Of a stretch of DNA of 64,000 nt, positions 45,263 to 54,310 are shown one piece after another. The position numbers and the translations under genes are program-made. Numbering within the stretch: the first letter of the stretch is position 1; every line of letters begins with the position of its first letter. This DNA comes from Allobosea sp. (GTDB taxonomy: Bacteria > Pseudomonadota > Alphaproteobacteria > Rhizobiales > Beijerinckiaceae), in contig NZ_JAFKFW010000028.1 of the NCBI RefSeq assembly GCF_017308015.1, positions 1 through 64,000 of the forward strand. Direction: 5' to 3'. The notes beneath the pieces are model-generated. The model ran no database searches. It saw nothing but the letters and a program-made list of their open reading frames with translations, and had not been told where the DNA came from.

Positions 45263-46542
45263 CAGATATCGCTCCGCTTCGCCAACCGGTCGAGCCGGTC
45301 GGCCAGGGCCTTGGCGCCGCTATGGTCGCCCCGGCGCTGCTGAAGCAGCCGGAGCTGTGCGAGCGCCCGCTGGTGGTCCGGCGCGAGATAGAGCGCCTTG
45401 CGGTAATTGCGCATCGCGTCTTCCATCGCATCGGCGGCGTCGTGGGCCAGTCCGAGCCAGTAGAACGCGTCCGGCGAGGGGCCGAATTCGGCGAGATGGC
45501 GCTCGACGGCCGCATTCACCTCGGTCAGGCGCCCGGCATCGGCTGCGCTCTCGATCGCAGCGAGGCTGGCGGCAGCCCGATCCGGCGAATCCGTCTGTGG
45601 CTTCTGGGGAACCGGTTTCTGCGCGAAGGGGCGTGGTGCGGGACGCTTGCTGGCCGTCTGCCTCTGCGGCGCGCGGGCGGCCTTTGCCGGAACGGGCCCC
45701 GGTTTCCGCGCGACGGGCGGCTCGACGCATTTCATCGGTGAAGTTTCGATCTTGGCGAAGGCGAAGGCTCGCGGAAAGCGCACCGAGGCAAAGCCGTGCA
45801 GGGGAGGCAGTCCGGCTTCGGCCGGGCCGACCAGCAGCAGTCCGTCATCGGCCAGCATCTGCCGCAGGCGGGTCAGCGCCGCTCCTTGCGTTTCGCGGTC
45901 GAAATAGATCAGCAGGTTCCGGCAGAAGACGACGTCGTAGTTGTCTTGCCCGGCTTGCGGTTTTGCGGCGAGTAGGTTGCCGAGGTGGAAGCGAACCTGC
46001 CGGCGGATGATGCCATGCGGCCGGAAGCCGCCGTCGCAGGCCTCGAAATAGCGGTCGCGAAAGGCGATGTCGGTGCCGCGGAAGGAGTTCTTGCCGTAGG
46101 TTGCGCGCTCGGCATGGACGAGGTTGCGACTGCTGACGTCGATCGCGTCGATCCGGAAGCTGCCATCCGGAAAACCTGCATCGAGCAGGGCCATCGCGAT
46201 GGAATAGGGCTCTTCGCCGGTCGAGCAGGGCAGGCTGAGCAGTTTCAGCGGGCGATTGCCGCTCCGGTTCCCGGTGACATGCCGGACCATGGCGCTGAAG
46301 GCCTCTCGGTCGCGGAAGAACCAGGTTTCGGGGACGATGACGGCATCGACGAGCTCCTGCCGCTCGGCCGGGCTGCTCGTTACGAAGGCCCAGTAGGCGT
46401 GGAGATCGGGGATGGCGCAGGCCGTCATCCGCCGTTTCAGGGCATGGCGGATGACGGAGGCGCCGACCGTCTCCATGCTCAGGCCGATGCTTTCCCTGAG
46501 CAGTTTCTCGAAATCCCGGATCGGAGCGGCTTCGTCCATCAC
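45262..46542 (-). CDS. wspC: WspC: CheR-type methyltransferase with TPR repeats
   Basis: A 426-residue protein: a CheR methyltransferase with the SAM-binding LLSLPCSTGEEPYSIAMALL and DVVFCRNLLIYFD, then a proline/alanine linker and a TPR-like C-terminal region (DAFYWLGLAHDAADAMEDAM). It methylates WspA. Overlaps wspB by four bases (ATGA). Confidence 0.94.
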   Translation of the reverse strand: MMDEAAPIRDFEKLLRESIGLSMETVGASVIRHALKRRMTACAIPDLHAYWAFVTSSPAERQELVDAVIVPETWFFRDREAFSAMVRHVTGNRSGNRPLKLLSLPCSTGEEPYSIAMALLDAGFPDGSFRIDAIDVSSRNLVHAERATYGKNSFRGTDIAFRDRYFEACDGGFRPHGIIRRQVRFHLGNLLAAKPQAGQDNYDVVFCRNLLIYFDRETQGAALTRLRQMLADDGLLLVGPAEAGLPPLHGFASVRFPRAFAFAKIETSPMKCVEPPVARKPGPVPAKAARAPQRQTASKRPAPRPFAQKPVPQKPQTDSPDRAAASLAAIESAADAGRLTEVNAAVERHLAEFGPSPDAFYWLGLAHDAADAMEDAMRNYRKALYLAPDHQRALAQLRLLQQRRGDHSGAKALADRLDRLAKRSDI

Positions 46543-47003
46543 GGCTCCGTCGCCAGTTCACGGAACAGGATGCCGCGGATTTCCGGCGAGAGCAGGGCCT
46601 CGCCCCGGATCCATTGAATCAGGCCGCGCTCATCGCTCGCGACCGGGCCGAGATAGGGCGGCATGCCGGCCTCGACGCCGGAGGTGGTGAAATCCGCCGC
46701 ATCGCGCTCGATCGTCTCGACCGCCTGTTCGACCAGCAGGCCTAGAAGGTCGTCGCTGCCGGGACCGGAGGGATAGCGCAGCAGGATGATGCGGGTGCTC
46801 AGGCGTGGCTCGGCCGGGCGCCCCAGCGCCAGCAGCGCGAGATCGACCACGGGCACCGGCCGGCCGCGATAGCTGATCGCGCCGGCGACGCCGGCAGGGG
46901 CGCCGGGCAATTGCTTGGTCGTGAGCAGCGGCAGCACGGCCTCGACCTGCCCGGTCTCGAGCACGTAGCGATCCCGCCCCAACTGGAACATCAGAAACAG
47001 CAT
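46539..47003 (-). CDS. wspB: WspB: CheW coupling protein
   Basis: A 154-residue single CheW domain (MLFLMFQLGRDRYVLETGQV, GAISYRGRPVPVVDLALLAL). It couples WspA to the WspE kinase. It starts 27 bases after the wspA stop and overlaps wspC. Confidence 0.92.
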   Translation of the reverse strand: MLFLMFQLGRDRYVLETGQVEAVLPLLTTKQLPGAPAGVAGAISYRGRPVPVVDLALLALGRPAEPRLSTRIILLRYPSGPGSDDLLGLLVEQAVETIERDAADFTTSGVEAGMPPYLGPVASDERGLIQWIRGEALLSPEIRGILFRELATEP

Positions 47004-47030
47004 CGCGCGGTCCCGTTCCGCCCTTCCTCG

Positions 47031-48668
47031 TCAGGCGCGCAGCTTGAAGCGCGAGATCGAGCTGCGCAGCCCGTTCGAGACCTGGTTGAGCTCGTCGATG
47101 GCGAGCGTCGACTGCTGCAGGGATTCGACCGTCTGCTGGGCAGCCTCGCTAAGCTGGGAGAGTGCCTCGCTGATCTGTCCAGCGCCGGTCGCCTGCGCCT
47201 GCATGCCCTCGTTGGCGCCCTCGAAGCGCGGCACCAGCCCCTGGACCTGCTCGATGATCTCCGAGAGCTGGCCGCCGACCTGCTGCACCTCCTGCATGCC
47301 GCGGCGGACCTCTTCGGAAAACTTGTCCATGCCCATCACGCCGGCTGCGACCGCCGACTGGATGTCCTTGACCATCTGCTCGATATCGTAGGTCGAGACG
47401 GCCGTCTGGTCGGCCAGCCGGCGGATTTCGGTCGCGACCACCGCGAAACCGCGGCCGTACTGCCCGGCCTTCTCGGCCTCGATCGCGGCGTTGAGCGAGA
47501 GCAGATTGGTCTGGTCGGCGACCTTGGTGATGGTGGTGACGACCTGGTTGATGTTGCCGGCCTTCTCGCTGAGGATCGCGAGCTTGGCGTTGATCGCGCC
47601 GGCTGCTTCCATCACCTGCCGCATCGTGCTCTCCATGCGCGCGAGCCCGGCCTGCCCGCCATTGGCGAGCGTCGCGGTCTGCTCGGCGACCGCCGAGACC
47701 TCGTCCATCGTGTGGGCGAGTTCATTGGAGGTGGCGGAGATTTCCTTGGCCGTCGCGCCGATCTCGGTCGTGGTGGCGGCGATCTCGTTCGCGGTCGCCT
47801 GCTGCTCCTTCGAGGTCGCGGCAACCTCGGTGATCGAGGTGTTGACCTGGATGCTCGATTTCTGGATCTGGCCGATCAGGCCGGCGAGATCGTCGGCCAT
47901 GGCGTTGACGCCGTCGGCCAGCGTGCTGAACTCGTCGCGCCGGGCGAGCGTCAGACGCTCGCTGAAATCGCCTTGCCGCATATGGTTGACGATGCCGAGC
48001 AGCTTGCCGAGCGGCAGGGTCACTGCCCGGAACAGCAGCACGCCGCAGAGGATCGCGAGGACGAGCGCGATCACGAAGCAGACGATCAGGCCGAGTTCGG
48101 CAGCCCGGACGATGTCGACGATCTGGCGTGTCGAATCGTCGGCCTCGGCCTTGTTGAAGTCGACCATCTCGCGCAGCGTGCCACGCAGTTTGATGGCGAT
48201 CGGGTCGAGATCGCTGCGGATGGTCGCGGCCTGATCGGTCATCTGGCCGTTCGCGACCGCCTGCCTGCCTGCCGCCATGATCGCATCTTCGGCTGCCGCG
48301 AATTGCTGGGCGAGCTGTACCACCGCAGTGTGATTGCGCCGGTCGGTTTCCGTTGTGATTGCGCTCTCATAGGCTTTGAGCAGCTCGCGTATCCGCGTCC
48401 GGTTGGCGAGGATCGCCTCGGCGGCCTGGTTTTTCGCCGCCACTGTATCGGCGCGCCCGAAATCGCGGGAAAACCGCGTCGAATCCGCCCAGACCACCAT
48501 CAACTGTGCGCTGTAGTAGAGGCCGGGGACGGTCTTGCTTTCGAGCTCGACCACCTCGCGCTCCGTCTGCAGGAACCAGAGATAGCTGGCTCCCGCCATG
48601 GCGGTCATCACCGCGAGGACAGCAGCGAAGCTGATCAGGATTCGGCGGCGTATCGTCAGGCTCTTCAT
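47031..48668 (-). CDS. wspA: WspA: surface-sensing chemoreceptor
   Basis: A 545-residue receptor: helix 1 near residues 8-31, a ~155-residue four-helix-bundle-like periplasmic sensor, helix 2 near 190-212, HAMP, and a long signalling hairpin whose tip reads ADQTNLLSLNAAIEAEKAGQ. The EAEKAG tip followed by [20 protein letters not shown] is characteristic of WspA-class receptors. It is the first gene of the operon, so the operon promoter should lie upstream of 48668. Confidence 0.95.
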   Translation of the reverse strand: MKSLTIRRRILISFAAVLAVMTAMAGASYLWFLQTEREVVELESKTVPGLYYSAQLMVVWADSTRFSRDFGRADTVAAKNQAAEAILANRTRIRELLKAYESAITTETDRRNHTAVVQLAQQFAAAEDAIMAAGRQAVANGQMTDQAATIRSDLDPIAIKLRGTLREMVDFNKAEADDSTRQIVDIVRAAELGLIVCFVIALVLAILCGVLLFRAVTLPLGKLLGIVNHMRQGDFSERLTLARRDEFSTLADGVNAMADDLAGLIGQIQKSSIQVNTSITEVAATSKEQQATANEIAATTTEIGATAKEISATSNELAHTMDEVSAVAEQTATLANGGQAGLARMESTMRQVMEAAGAINAKLAILSEKAGNINQVVTTITKVADQTNLLSLNAAIEAEKAGQYGRGFAVVATEIRRLADQTAVSTYDIEQMVKDIQSAVAAGVMGMDKFSEEVRRGMQEVQQVGGQLSEIIEQVQGLVPRFEGANEGMQAQATGAGQISEALSQLSEAAQQTVESLQQSTLAIDELNQVSNGLRSSISRFKLRA

Positions 48669-49169
48669 CGCTCAATCCATCGTCGCGCTGTGCACCGGCG
48701 GCAGGGCTCGGCTGCATAAGCCAAATCGTTCGCAGATCATCGTTAGCGACGAGTTATTGCGGTTCCATTGAGGAAACACCGAGCAATGAAGGCGCCTGGA
48801 TGGAGCTCCGGCGCGCAAGCTCGCCTGCGGGGGCTGCTCGATTGCCGGAGGCGCGGGCAGGACGTGCCGGGCGGCGAAGGGCGCGGGGCACACAGGGCGG
48901 CCCTATGCCGAAGCCGCGATTGCAGGTCTGCGCGGGATCGACAAGGTTGAGATGGTCGACGAATTGACGTTACGTTTCCCTGTGAAGCATCCCGATTTGA
49001 AGCCGCTGTTCGATCTGGCCAGCTCCTTGATGCGTATCCGGGAGCCAAAATCCCGCCGGGCGCCGGGAGAGCCGTTCCGCGACGCGCCGATCGACGCTGC
49101 CGATGTCCGCCCTCCGCCCCGGGACGGCCGAAGCCTGCAACAACGTGCGACAACAGCCAGAGGAACGCC
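48669..49169. other. Divergent intergenic region, wspA versus M81 peptidase
   Basis: About 500 bases. The left part must hold the wsp promoter. The right part (about 48897-49040) contains a remnant of coding sequence listed separately. No hairpin terminator or clear operator was found by eye. Confidence 0.5.
48897..49040 (+). pseudogene. Possible fragment of a peptide ABC substrate-binding protein
   Basis: In one plus-strand frame the region reads RPYAEAAIAGLRGIDKVEMV followed by DELTLRFPVKHPDLKPLFDL, resembling the SBP_bac_5 stretch where an Ile-Asp-Lys-Val-Glu strand leads to a T-V-R-F strand. There is no start, no signal peptide and no downstream continuation; the frame then turns into low-quality sequence. 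It would be a decayed remnant of a peptide-binding protein next to the M81 gene, a common neighbour pairing. Match judged by eye only. Confidence 0.3.
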
Positions 49170-50657
49170 ATGAGCTTCACCGTCCTGACCGCCGAGTTCT
49201 CGCATGAGAGCAACACCTTCAGCCGTTGCCCGGCCGATTATGCGGCTTTCCTCGATCGCGGGGTCAGCCTTGGCGAGGACGCGATCGCCGCACGGGCCGA
49301 GGCCAACACGCCGATCGCAGGCTTTCTCGATATCGGCCGCCCTGCCGGCTGGACGATCGTCCATGCGATCAGCGCCGCTGCCCAGCCCTCCGGGCCGGTG
49401 ACGCGCGATGCCTTCGACCGGATCGCCGGCGTCATCATCGAGGCCGCGAAGGCTCACGCCGGCAAGATAGACGGCGTTCTGCTCGGCCTGCACGGCGCGA
49501 TGGTCACGGAGTTCTGCGAAGACGGCGAGGGCGAGTTGCTGGACCGCGTCCGCGCTGTGCTCGGACCGGAGGTGCCGATCGGCGTCACGCTCGATCCCCA
49601 TGCCAACGTCACCCGCAAGATGACCGATCTCGCCGATATCGTCGTCTCCTACAAGACCTATCCGCATGTCGACATGCGCGAGATCGGCAGGCTCGCGGCT
49701 GGCATCATGCAGAGAGCGATGAGCGGCGAGATCAGGCCGGTGACGCTGCGGGCCGAGCGGCCGATGCTGGAGGAGGCCAATGGCGGGCGCACCGATATCG
49801 GCCCGATGGTCGAGCGCATCGCCAGGGCCAGAGCCTATGAGAAGGAGGCCGGCGTCTTCGCCGTCAGCGTCAATGGCGGCTTCGGCAATGCCGATATCCG
49901 CGAGGTCGGCCCGACCGTTCTGGTCACCTGCGACGGCGACCGCGAGAAGCACCAGGCCTTTGCCGAGGCGCTGATGGACGACATGTGGCAGCGTCGCTTC
50001 GAGAAGATCACGCAATTCCGCTCGGTCGAGGACGCGGTGGCGGAAGCCAGGTCCTATGCGGCGACTTCCGGCCCGCTGATCATCGCCGACTATGCCGACA
50101 ACCCGGGCGGTGGCGGCTATGGCGATGCCACAGGCCTGCTCAAGGGCATGGTCGAGGCCGATCTCGCCGACGCCTGCTTCGGGCCGATGGTCGATCCCGA
50201 AGTCGCCGCCGAACTGCACAGGAGCGAGCCGGGTTCGACGGTCTCGGTCCGGCTCGGCGGCAAGACCGATCCCGAGATCGGCGGCGGGCCGCTCGATCTC
50301 ACCGGCACGCTGGTCAGCCTCAGCGACGGCGACTACGTCGGCGACGGCCCGATGATGGGCGGCTTGCAGGCGAGCTGGGGTCCCTGTGCCGTGCTGCGCG
50401 TCGGCGATATCGAGATCCTCGTCACCACGATCCGTGCCCAGATGAACGATCTGCAGCAGTTCCGCGCTTTCGGGATCGATCCGGCGGGCAAGCGCGTCGT
50501 CGGGCTGAAGTCGATGCAGCATTTCCGCGCCGCCTTCGAGCCGATCGCCGGCAAGGTGATCGTCTGCGACAGCGGGGCGCTGTGCACGCCCGATCTCGGC
50601 AAGCTGCCCTATCGCCGGGTGCGGCGGCCGCTCCATCCGCTCGACAAGATGGCGTGA
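49170..50657 (+). CDS. M81 family metallopeptidase (MlrC)
   Basis: A 495-residue protein. The N-terminal M81 domain has TVLTAEFSHESNTFSR, GVLLGLHGAMVTEFCEDGEG and GVTLDPHANVTRKM, with the Asp and His residues that bind zinc. The C-terminal MlrC domain has ADNPGGGGYGDATGLLKGMV. The family includes MlrC, which degrades linearised microcystin, but most members act on unknown small peptides or ureido compounds. It is convergent with the TRAP transporter permease gene, which may import its substrate. Confidence 0.92.
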   Translation: MSFTVLTAEFSHESNTFSRCPADYAAFLDRGVSLGEDAIAARAEANTPIAGFLDIGRPAGWTIVHAISAAAQPSGPVTRDAFDRIAGVIIEAAKAHAGKIDGVLLGLHGAMVTEFCEDGEGELLDRVRAVLGPEVPIGVTLDPHANVTRKMTDLADIVVSYKTYPHVDMREIGRLAAGIMQRAMSGEIRPVTLRAERPMLEEANGGRTDIGPMVERIARARAYEKEAGVFAVSVNGGFGNADIREVGPTVLVTCDGDREKHQAFAEALMDDMWQRRFEKITQFRSVEDAVAEARSYAATSGPLIIADYADNPGGGGYGDATGLLKGMVEADLADACFGPMVDPEVAAELHRSEPGSTVSVRLGGKTDPEIGGGPLDLTGTLVSLSDGDYVGDGPMMGGLQASWGPCAVLRVGDIEILVTTIRAQMNDLQQFRAFGIDPAGKRVVGLKSMQHFRAAFEPIAGKVIVCDSGALCTPDLGKLPYRRVRRPLHPLDKMA

Positions 50658-50669
50658 GACGGCCGTCGC

Positions 50670-50695
50670 GCTCCCGCTCAGGCAGGAGCGGGAGC
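50670..50695. terminator. Hairpin between convergent M81 and TRAP genes
   Basis: A 10-bp perfect stem GCTCCCGCTC/GAGCGGGAGC with a 6-base loop. It overlaps the last codons of the TRAP gene and lacks a T-run, so it is at best a weak bidirectional terminator. Confidence 0.45.
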
Positions 50696-52843
50696 CGCCT
50701 TGCGGGCTATGGCCTGCCGCAGCAGGACGGGCGCGCCGATGACGAGCCCGGTCACGATCGAAGAGGGCGTGGCCAGGATCATCGGCAGCGCCGCGAGCCC
50801 GATGACGAAACGTTCCCACATGACCAGCGGTGCCAGCAGCCAGCCCGAGAAGGCGGCCGAGAGCAGCGTGATGCTGGCGAGGCAGGCCGCGGTGGAGCCG
50901 ATGAACTCGATCCAGGTGAAGCCCGGCGCCATGATCAGCATGGACGGCGAGAACACGAAGACGAAGGGCACCAGCACCTTGCCGAGCGCGAGCCGGAACG
51001 CGGTGTTGCCAGTCTTGAACGGATCGGCGCCGGCCATGCTGGCGCCGGCATAGGCGGCGATCGCCACCGGCGGCGTGATGTCGGCGAGGACGCCGTAGTA
51101 GAACACGAAGAAATGCGCCACGAGCGGGTTGACGCCGAGCAGGCCGAGCGCGGGCGCCGCCACCGTCACCATGATGATGTAGTTGGCGGTGGTCGGCACG
51201 CCGCAGCCGAGCAGGATACAGACCATGCCGGTCAGCAGCAGCGTGAAGAACAGCGTCGCGCTCTTGATGTCGAAGGGCAGGAACGGAACGATGTCGAGCA
51301 GGCCCTTGGCCCATTGATCGGCGAGCGAGGTCACGATCCAGGAGATCTTGAAGCCGACGCCGGTCAGCGTCACCACGCCGACGATGATACCGACGGTCGC
51401 GGCCGCCGCGCCGACGCCGATCGCGTATTTCGCGCCGAGAACGAAGGCATCGACCATGTCGTTGACGCGCTTGCGGCCTTCGGCGGTGCGCAGCAGCACG
51501 CCATGCGCCATGAGGGCGAAAGCGGCGACGACCAGCGCCGCATTGACGCCCGGCACGCGCAGCAATTCGGTCGGCGCGGCGATGCCGATGGCGAGCGCGA
51601 GGGTCAGCGCCGCCGGCGCCCGGTAATGCGCGAGGCCGACCAGCATGCAGCCGGTGATGCCCCAGAAAGCGGCAAGATAGGGCGTGTAGCCGGTGAAGAG
51701 CACGACGATGAGCGCGAAGAGCGGCGCGATGGTCGGCCAGTCGCGCGCGAAGACCTCGCGCAGTTTCGGCGCATCGGCATCCGTCATGCCGCCCATGCCG
51801 GTGCGGCGCGCCTCGAAATGCACCTGCATCAGCACGCCGAAGAAATGCATGAAGGCCGGCACGATTGCGGCGATGACGATGGTCGCATAGGGCAGGTTGA
51901 GGAACTCGACCATCAGGAAGGCGGCGGCGCCCATGATCGGGGGGGTGATCTGGCCGCCTGTCGCAGCGGTCGATTCAACGGCGGCCGCGAAATGGCGCTG
52001 GTAGCCGAGGCGGATCATCATCGGGATGGTGAGCGATCCGACGGTCACGGTGTTGGCGACGGAGGAGCCCGAGATCATCCCGAACAGGGCCGAGCCGAAG
52101 ATCGAGACCTTGGCCGGGCCGCCGGCGAAGCGCCCGGCGACTGCTGCGGCGACGCCGAGGAAGAGGCGGCCGAGGCCGATGCGCGTCGCCAGCACGCCGA
52201 ACAGCACGAAATGGAAGACATAGGTCGCGACGACGCCGAGCGCGACGCCATAGACGCCCTGGCTGGTCAGATAGAGGTGGTTGACGAGGTTCGACCAGGT
52301 CGCGCCCGGATGCAGGAAGATGCCGGGGAACCAGTTGCCGAAGAGCGCATAGACGATGGCGAAGAGCGCGATCAGCGGCAGGCCCCAGCCGATGGCGCGG
52401 CGCGTCGCCTCGATCATCAGGACGATGGTGATCGTGCCCATCGTCACGTCGAGCGGCGAGGGATTGCCGACCCGGAAGACGAGATCCTCGAAGATCCAGG
52501 GCACATAGAGGCTGGCGACGGCGACCGCGATCGCGAAGACCCAGTCATAGAGCGGCACGCCGCCGGGGCGGAAGACGGTCGAGGCGTGGACGGTCGCGGC
52601 CGTGCTCTTGCGTGCGGCGAAGACGAGGAAGATCAGCCCGAGCACGAAAGCCAGATGGATGCCGCGATGCGTGGTCTCGCGCATCAGGCCGAAGCCGGCG
52701 GTGTAGTAGTGGAAGGCCGAGAGGGCGAGCAGCAGACCGCCGATGAGCAGAGCGGTGCCGTGCGGAACCTTGCGGAACTGCATTTCCGGATCGAGTTCTT
52801 CCTCGAGCCTGGCGAGTTCGGCGGCGGAGGGCTGATTGGCCAT
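50678..52843 (-). CDS. TRAP transporter permease, fused small and large subunits (TAXI type)
   Basis: A 721-residue inner-membrane protein with about 16-18 hydrophobic segments. The first ~220 residues form the small 4TM-type subunit, and the rest is the large 12TM DctM-like subunit with FGMISGSSVANTVTVGSLTI, STAATGGQITPPIMGAAAFL and the late PTTANYIIMVTVAAPAL. Such fusions pair with TAXI-type binding proteins and use an ion gradient. I start at MANQPSAAELARLEEELDPE (ATG 52843). The binding-protein gene lies upstream across a repeat element. Confidence 0.92.
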   Translation of the reverse strand: MANQPSAAELARLEEELDPEMQFRKVPHGTALLIGGLLLALSAFHYYTAGFGLMRETTHRGIHLAFVLGLIFLVFAARKSTAATVHASTVFRPGGVPLYDWVFAIAVAVASLYVPWIFEDLVFRVGNPSPLDVTMGTITIVLMIEATRRAIGWGLPLIALFAIVYALFGNWFPGIFLHPGATWSNLVNHLYLTSQGVYGVALGVVATYVFHFVLFGVLATRIGLGRLFLGVAAAVAGRFAGGPAKVSIFGSALFGMISGSSVANTVTVGSLTIPMMIRLGYQRHFAAAVESTAATGGQITPPIMGAAAFLMVEFLNLPYATIVIAAIVPAFMHFFGVLMQVHFEARRTGMGGMTDADAPKLREVFARDWPTIAPLFALIVVLFTGYTPYLAAFWGITGCMLVGLAHYRAPAALTLALAIGIAAPTELLRVPGVNAALVVAAFALMAHGVLLRTAEGRKRVNDMVDAFVLGAKYAIGVGAAAATVGIIVGVVTLTGVGFKISWIVTSLADQWAKGLLDIVPFLPFDIKSATLFFTLLLTGMVCILLGCGVPTTANYIIMVTVAAPALGLLGVNPLVAHFFVFYYGVLADITPPVAIAAYAGASMAGADPFKTGNTAFRLALGKVLVPFVFVFSPSMLIMAPGFTWIEFIGSTAACLASITLLSAAFSGWLLAPLVMWERFVIGLAALPMILATPSSIVTGLVIGAPVLLRQAIARKAAPAPA

Positions 52844-52861
52844 GGGACACTCGACGGAGAA

Positions 52862-53001
52862 CCCCTCTCCCGGACGGGAGAGGGGCAGGGGTGAGGGAAG
52901 GACGGCGAAGAAAAGGACGAGGACGCAGACGTTGCACCTGTATCGGCAACGGCAGGCCCTCACCCCAACCCTCTCTTCCGATCCCGGGCATGCCCGGGAT
53001 C
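52862..53001. repeat. Palindromic repeat element (REP/MITE-like)
   Basis: The element has two palindromes. The left one is an 11-bp perfect inverted repeat CCCCTCTCCCG/CGGGAGAGGGG with a 2-base spacer (52862-52885). The right one is a perfect 22-bp palindrome centred on CCCGGGCATGCCCGGG (52980-53001). In addition, GGGGTGAGGG near 52888 is inverted at 52957 as CCCTCACCCC. It lies between the TRAP permease and its binding-protein gene. Extragenic repeats of this style recur in many bacterial genomes; whether others occur in this genome cannot be checked here. Confidence 0.65.
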
Positions 53002-53076
53002 AGCACTTAAAGTGTCGAAATCGGGCCAGCCCGACTTCGATGCGGGAAAGGGAACGCCGACGGTGTTTCGCGCGCC

Positions 53077-54057
53077 TTACTTGAGCAGGCCGGCTTCCTT
53101 GTAGAACTTCTCGGCGCCCGGATGCAGCGGCACGCCCTGCAGGCCCGAGAGCGCGGTTTCCTTGCGGATCGCCTTGCCCTTGGCATGGCCGGCATCGAGC
53201 GCGGCGCGGGCCTTGTCGCTCCACAGCCCCTTGGTCACGGCATAGACCGTGTCGGCCGAGATCTTGGAGGAGGTGACCCAATGGGCGCCCACAGCGACGG
53301 TCTTCACCGCACCGACATCCTTGTAGGTGCCGGCCGGGATGTCGTCGGCGGCGAAGAAGGGCGATTCCTTGGCGAGCTTCTCGGCCGGGGCGCCGGTGAT
53401 CGGCAGGATGTCGATGCCCGAGCCGGTCGAGGCGAGTTCGGAGATGGCGGCGGCCGGATAGCCGCCGGTGAAGAAGAAAGCGTCGACCGAGCCGTCCTTC
53501 ATCTTCTCGGCAGCCTGGTTCGGCTTCAGATACTCGGCGCTGATATCCTTCTCGGTGACCCCGAAGGCTGCGAGAATCGCCTTGGCGTTGAGCAGCGTGC
53601 CGGAGCCCGGTTCATCGAGCGAGACCTTCTTGCCCTTGAGATCGGCGACGCTTTTCACGTTCGAGGCCTTGCGGACGACGAGATGGACGCTTTCGGGATA
53701 GAGATTGGCGATCGAGCGCAGTTCCTCGACCTTCGGCTTGCCCTCGTAGACGCCGGTGCCGGAATGAGCCCAGAAGGCGACGTCCGCCTGCACGAAGCCG
53801 GATTCGGCCGCGCCGCCGACGATCGCGTTGACATTCGCGACGGAGCCGTTGCTGGCGACCGCGGTCGCGACGAGTTGCGGCGGGGCCGAGATCGCGTTCG
53901 CGATCAGGCCGCCGATCGGATAATAGGTGCCGGCCGTGCCGCCGGTGCCGATCCTGAAGAAGGCCGGAGCCTGGGCAAAGGCGAGGCCCGCCGCTACCGC
54001 GACGGCGCCGAGCGCGAGGCTGGCGGCGGCGATTTTCGAACCATGACGCAGAGACAT
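53077..54057 (-). CDS. TAXI family TRAP transporter solute-binding protein
   Basis: A 326-residue periplasmic protein with a signal peptide (ASLALGAVAVAAGLAFAQ). The TAXI features are FRIGTGGTAGTYYPIGGLIA, SGFVQADVAFWAHSGTGVYE and SLDEPGSGTLLNAKAILAAF. It binds the substrate and delivers it to the fused permease. The permease gene follows on the same strand after a ~230-base gap with the palindromic element. Confidence 0.94.
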   Translation of the reverse strand: MSLRHGSKIAAASLALGAVAVAAGLAFAQAPAFFRIGTGGTAGTYYPIGGLIANAISAPPQLVATAVASNGSVANVNAIVGGAAESGFVQADVAFWAHSGTGVYEGKPKVEELRSIANLYPESVHLVVRKASNVKSVADLKGKKVSLDEPGSGTLLNAKAILAAFGVTEKDISAEYLKPNQAAEKMKDGSVDAFFFTGGYPAAAISELASTGSGIDILPITGAPAEKLAKESPFFAADDIPAGTYKDVGAVKTVAVGAHWVTSSKISADTVYAVTKGLWSDKARAALDAGHAKGKAIRKETALSGLQGVPLHPGAEKFYKEAGLLK

Positions 54058-54310
54058 TCAGTCAACCTCCCATTAAAGGGGGCAATCTCGGCAGGATTGG
54101 GCGCGGGATCAATCGGAAAATCGGTTCGGTCGCCTCGATCAACAGCGATATGGCGACTTTCAGGGCGTGCGAGAGCCGGCCAGGCATGCAGTGAGGGCAT
54201 TGCCGTGGTGCCGGCTCATGAAATTGTGCGCGCGCCGGCGATCCTCTAGAGCCTTCGACCGCGTCACGAGGCAGGAATCAGCCTGCGGCGGGCGCCGCGG
54301 AAACAGCCAG

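Noticed and set aside
49985-52894. 969-codon plus-strand frame
   Set aside because: It lies antisense to the TRAP permease gene and runs into the M81 gene in another frame. Composition is His/Arg/Glu-rich with no recognisable domain.
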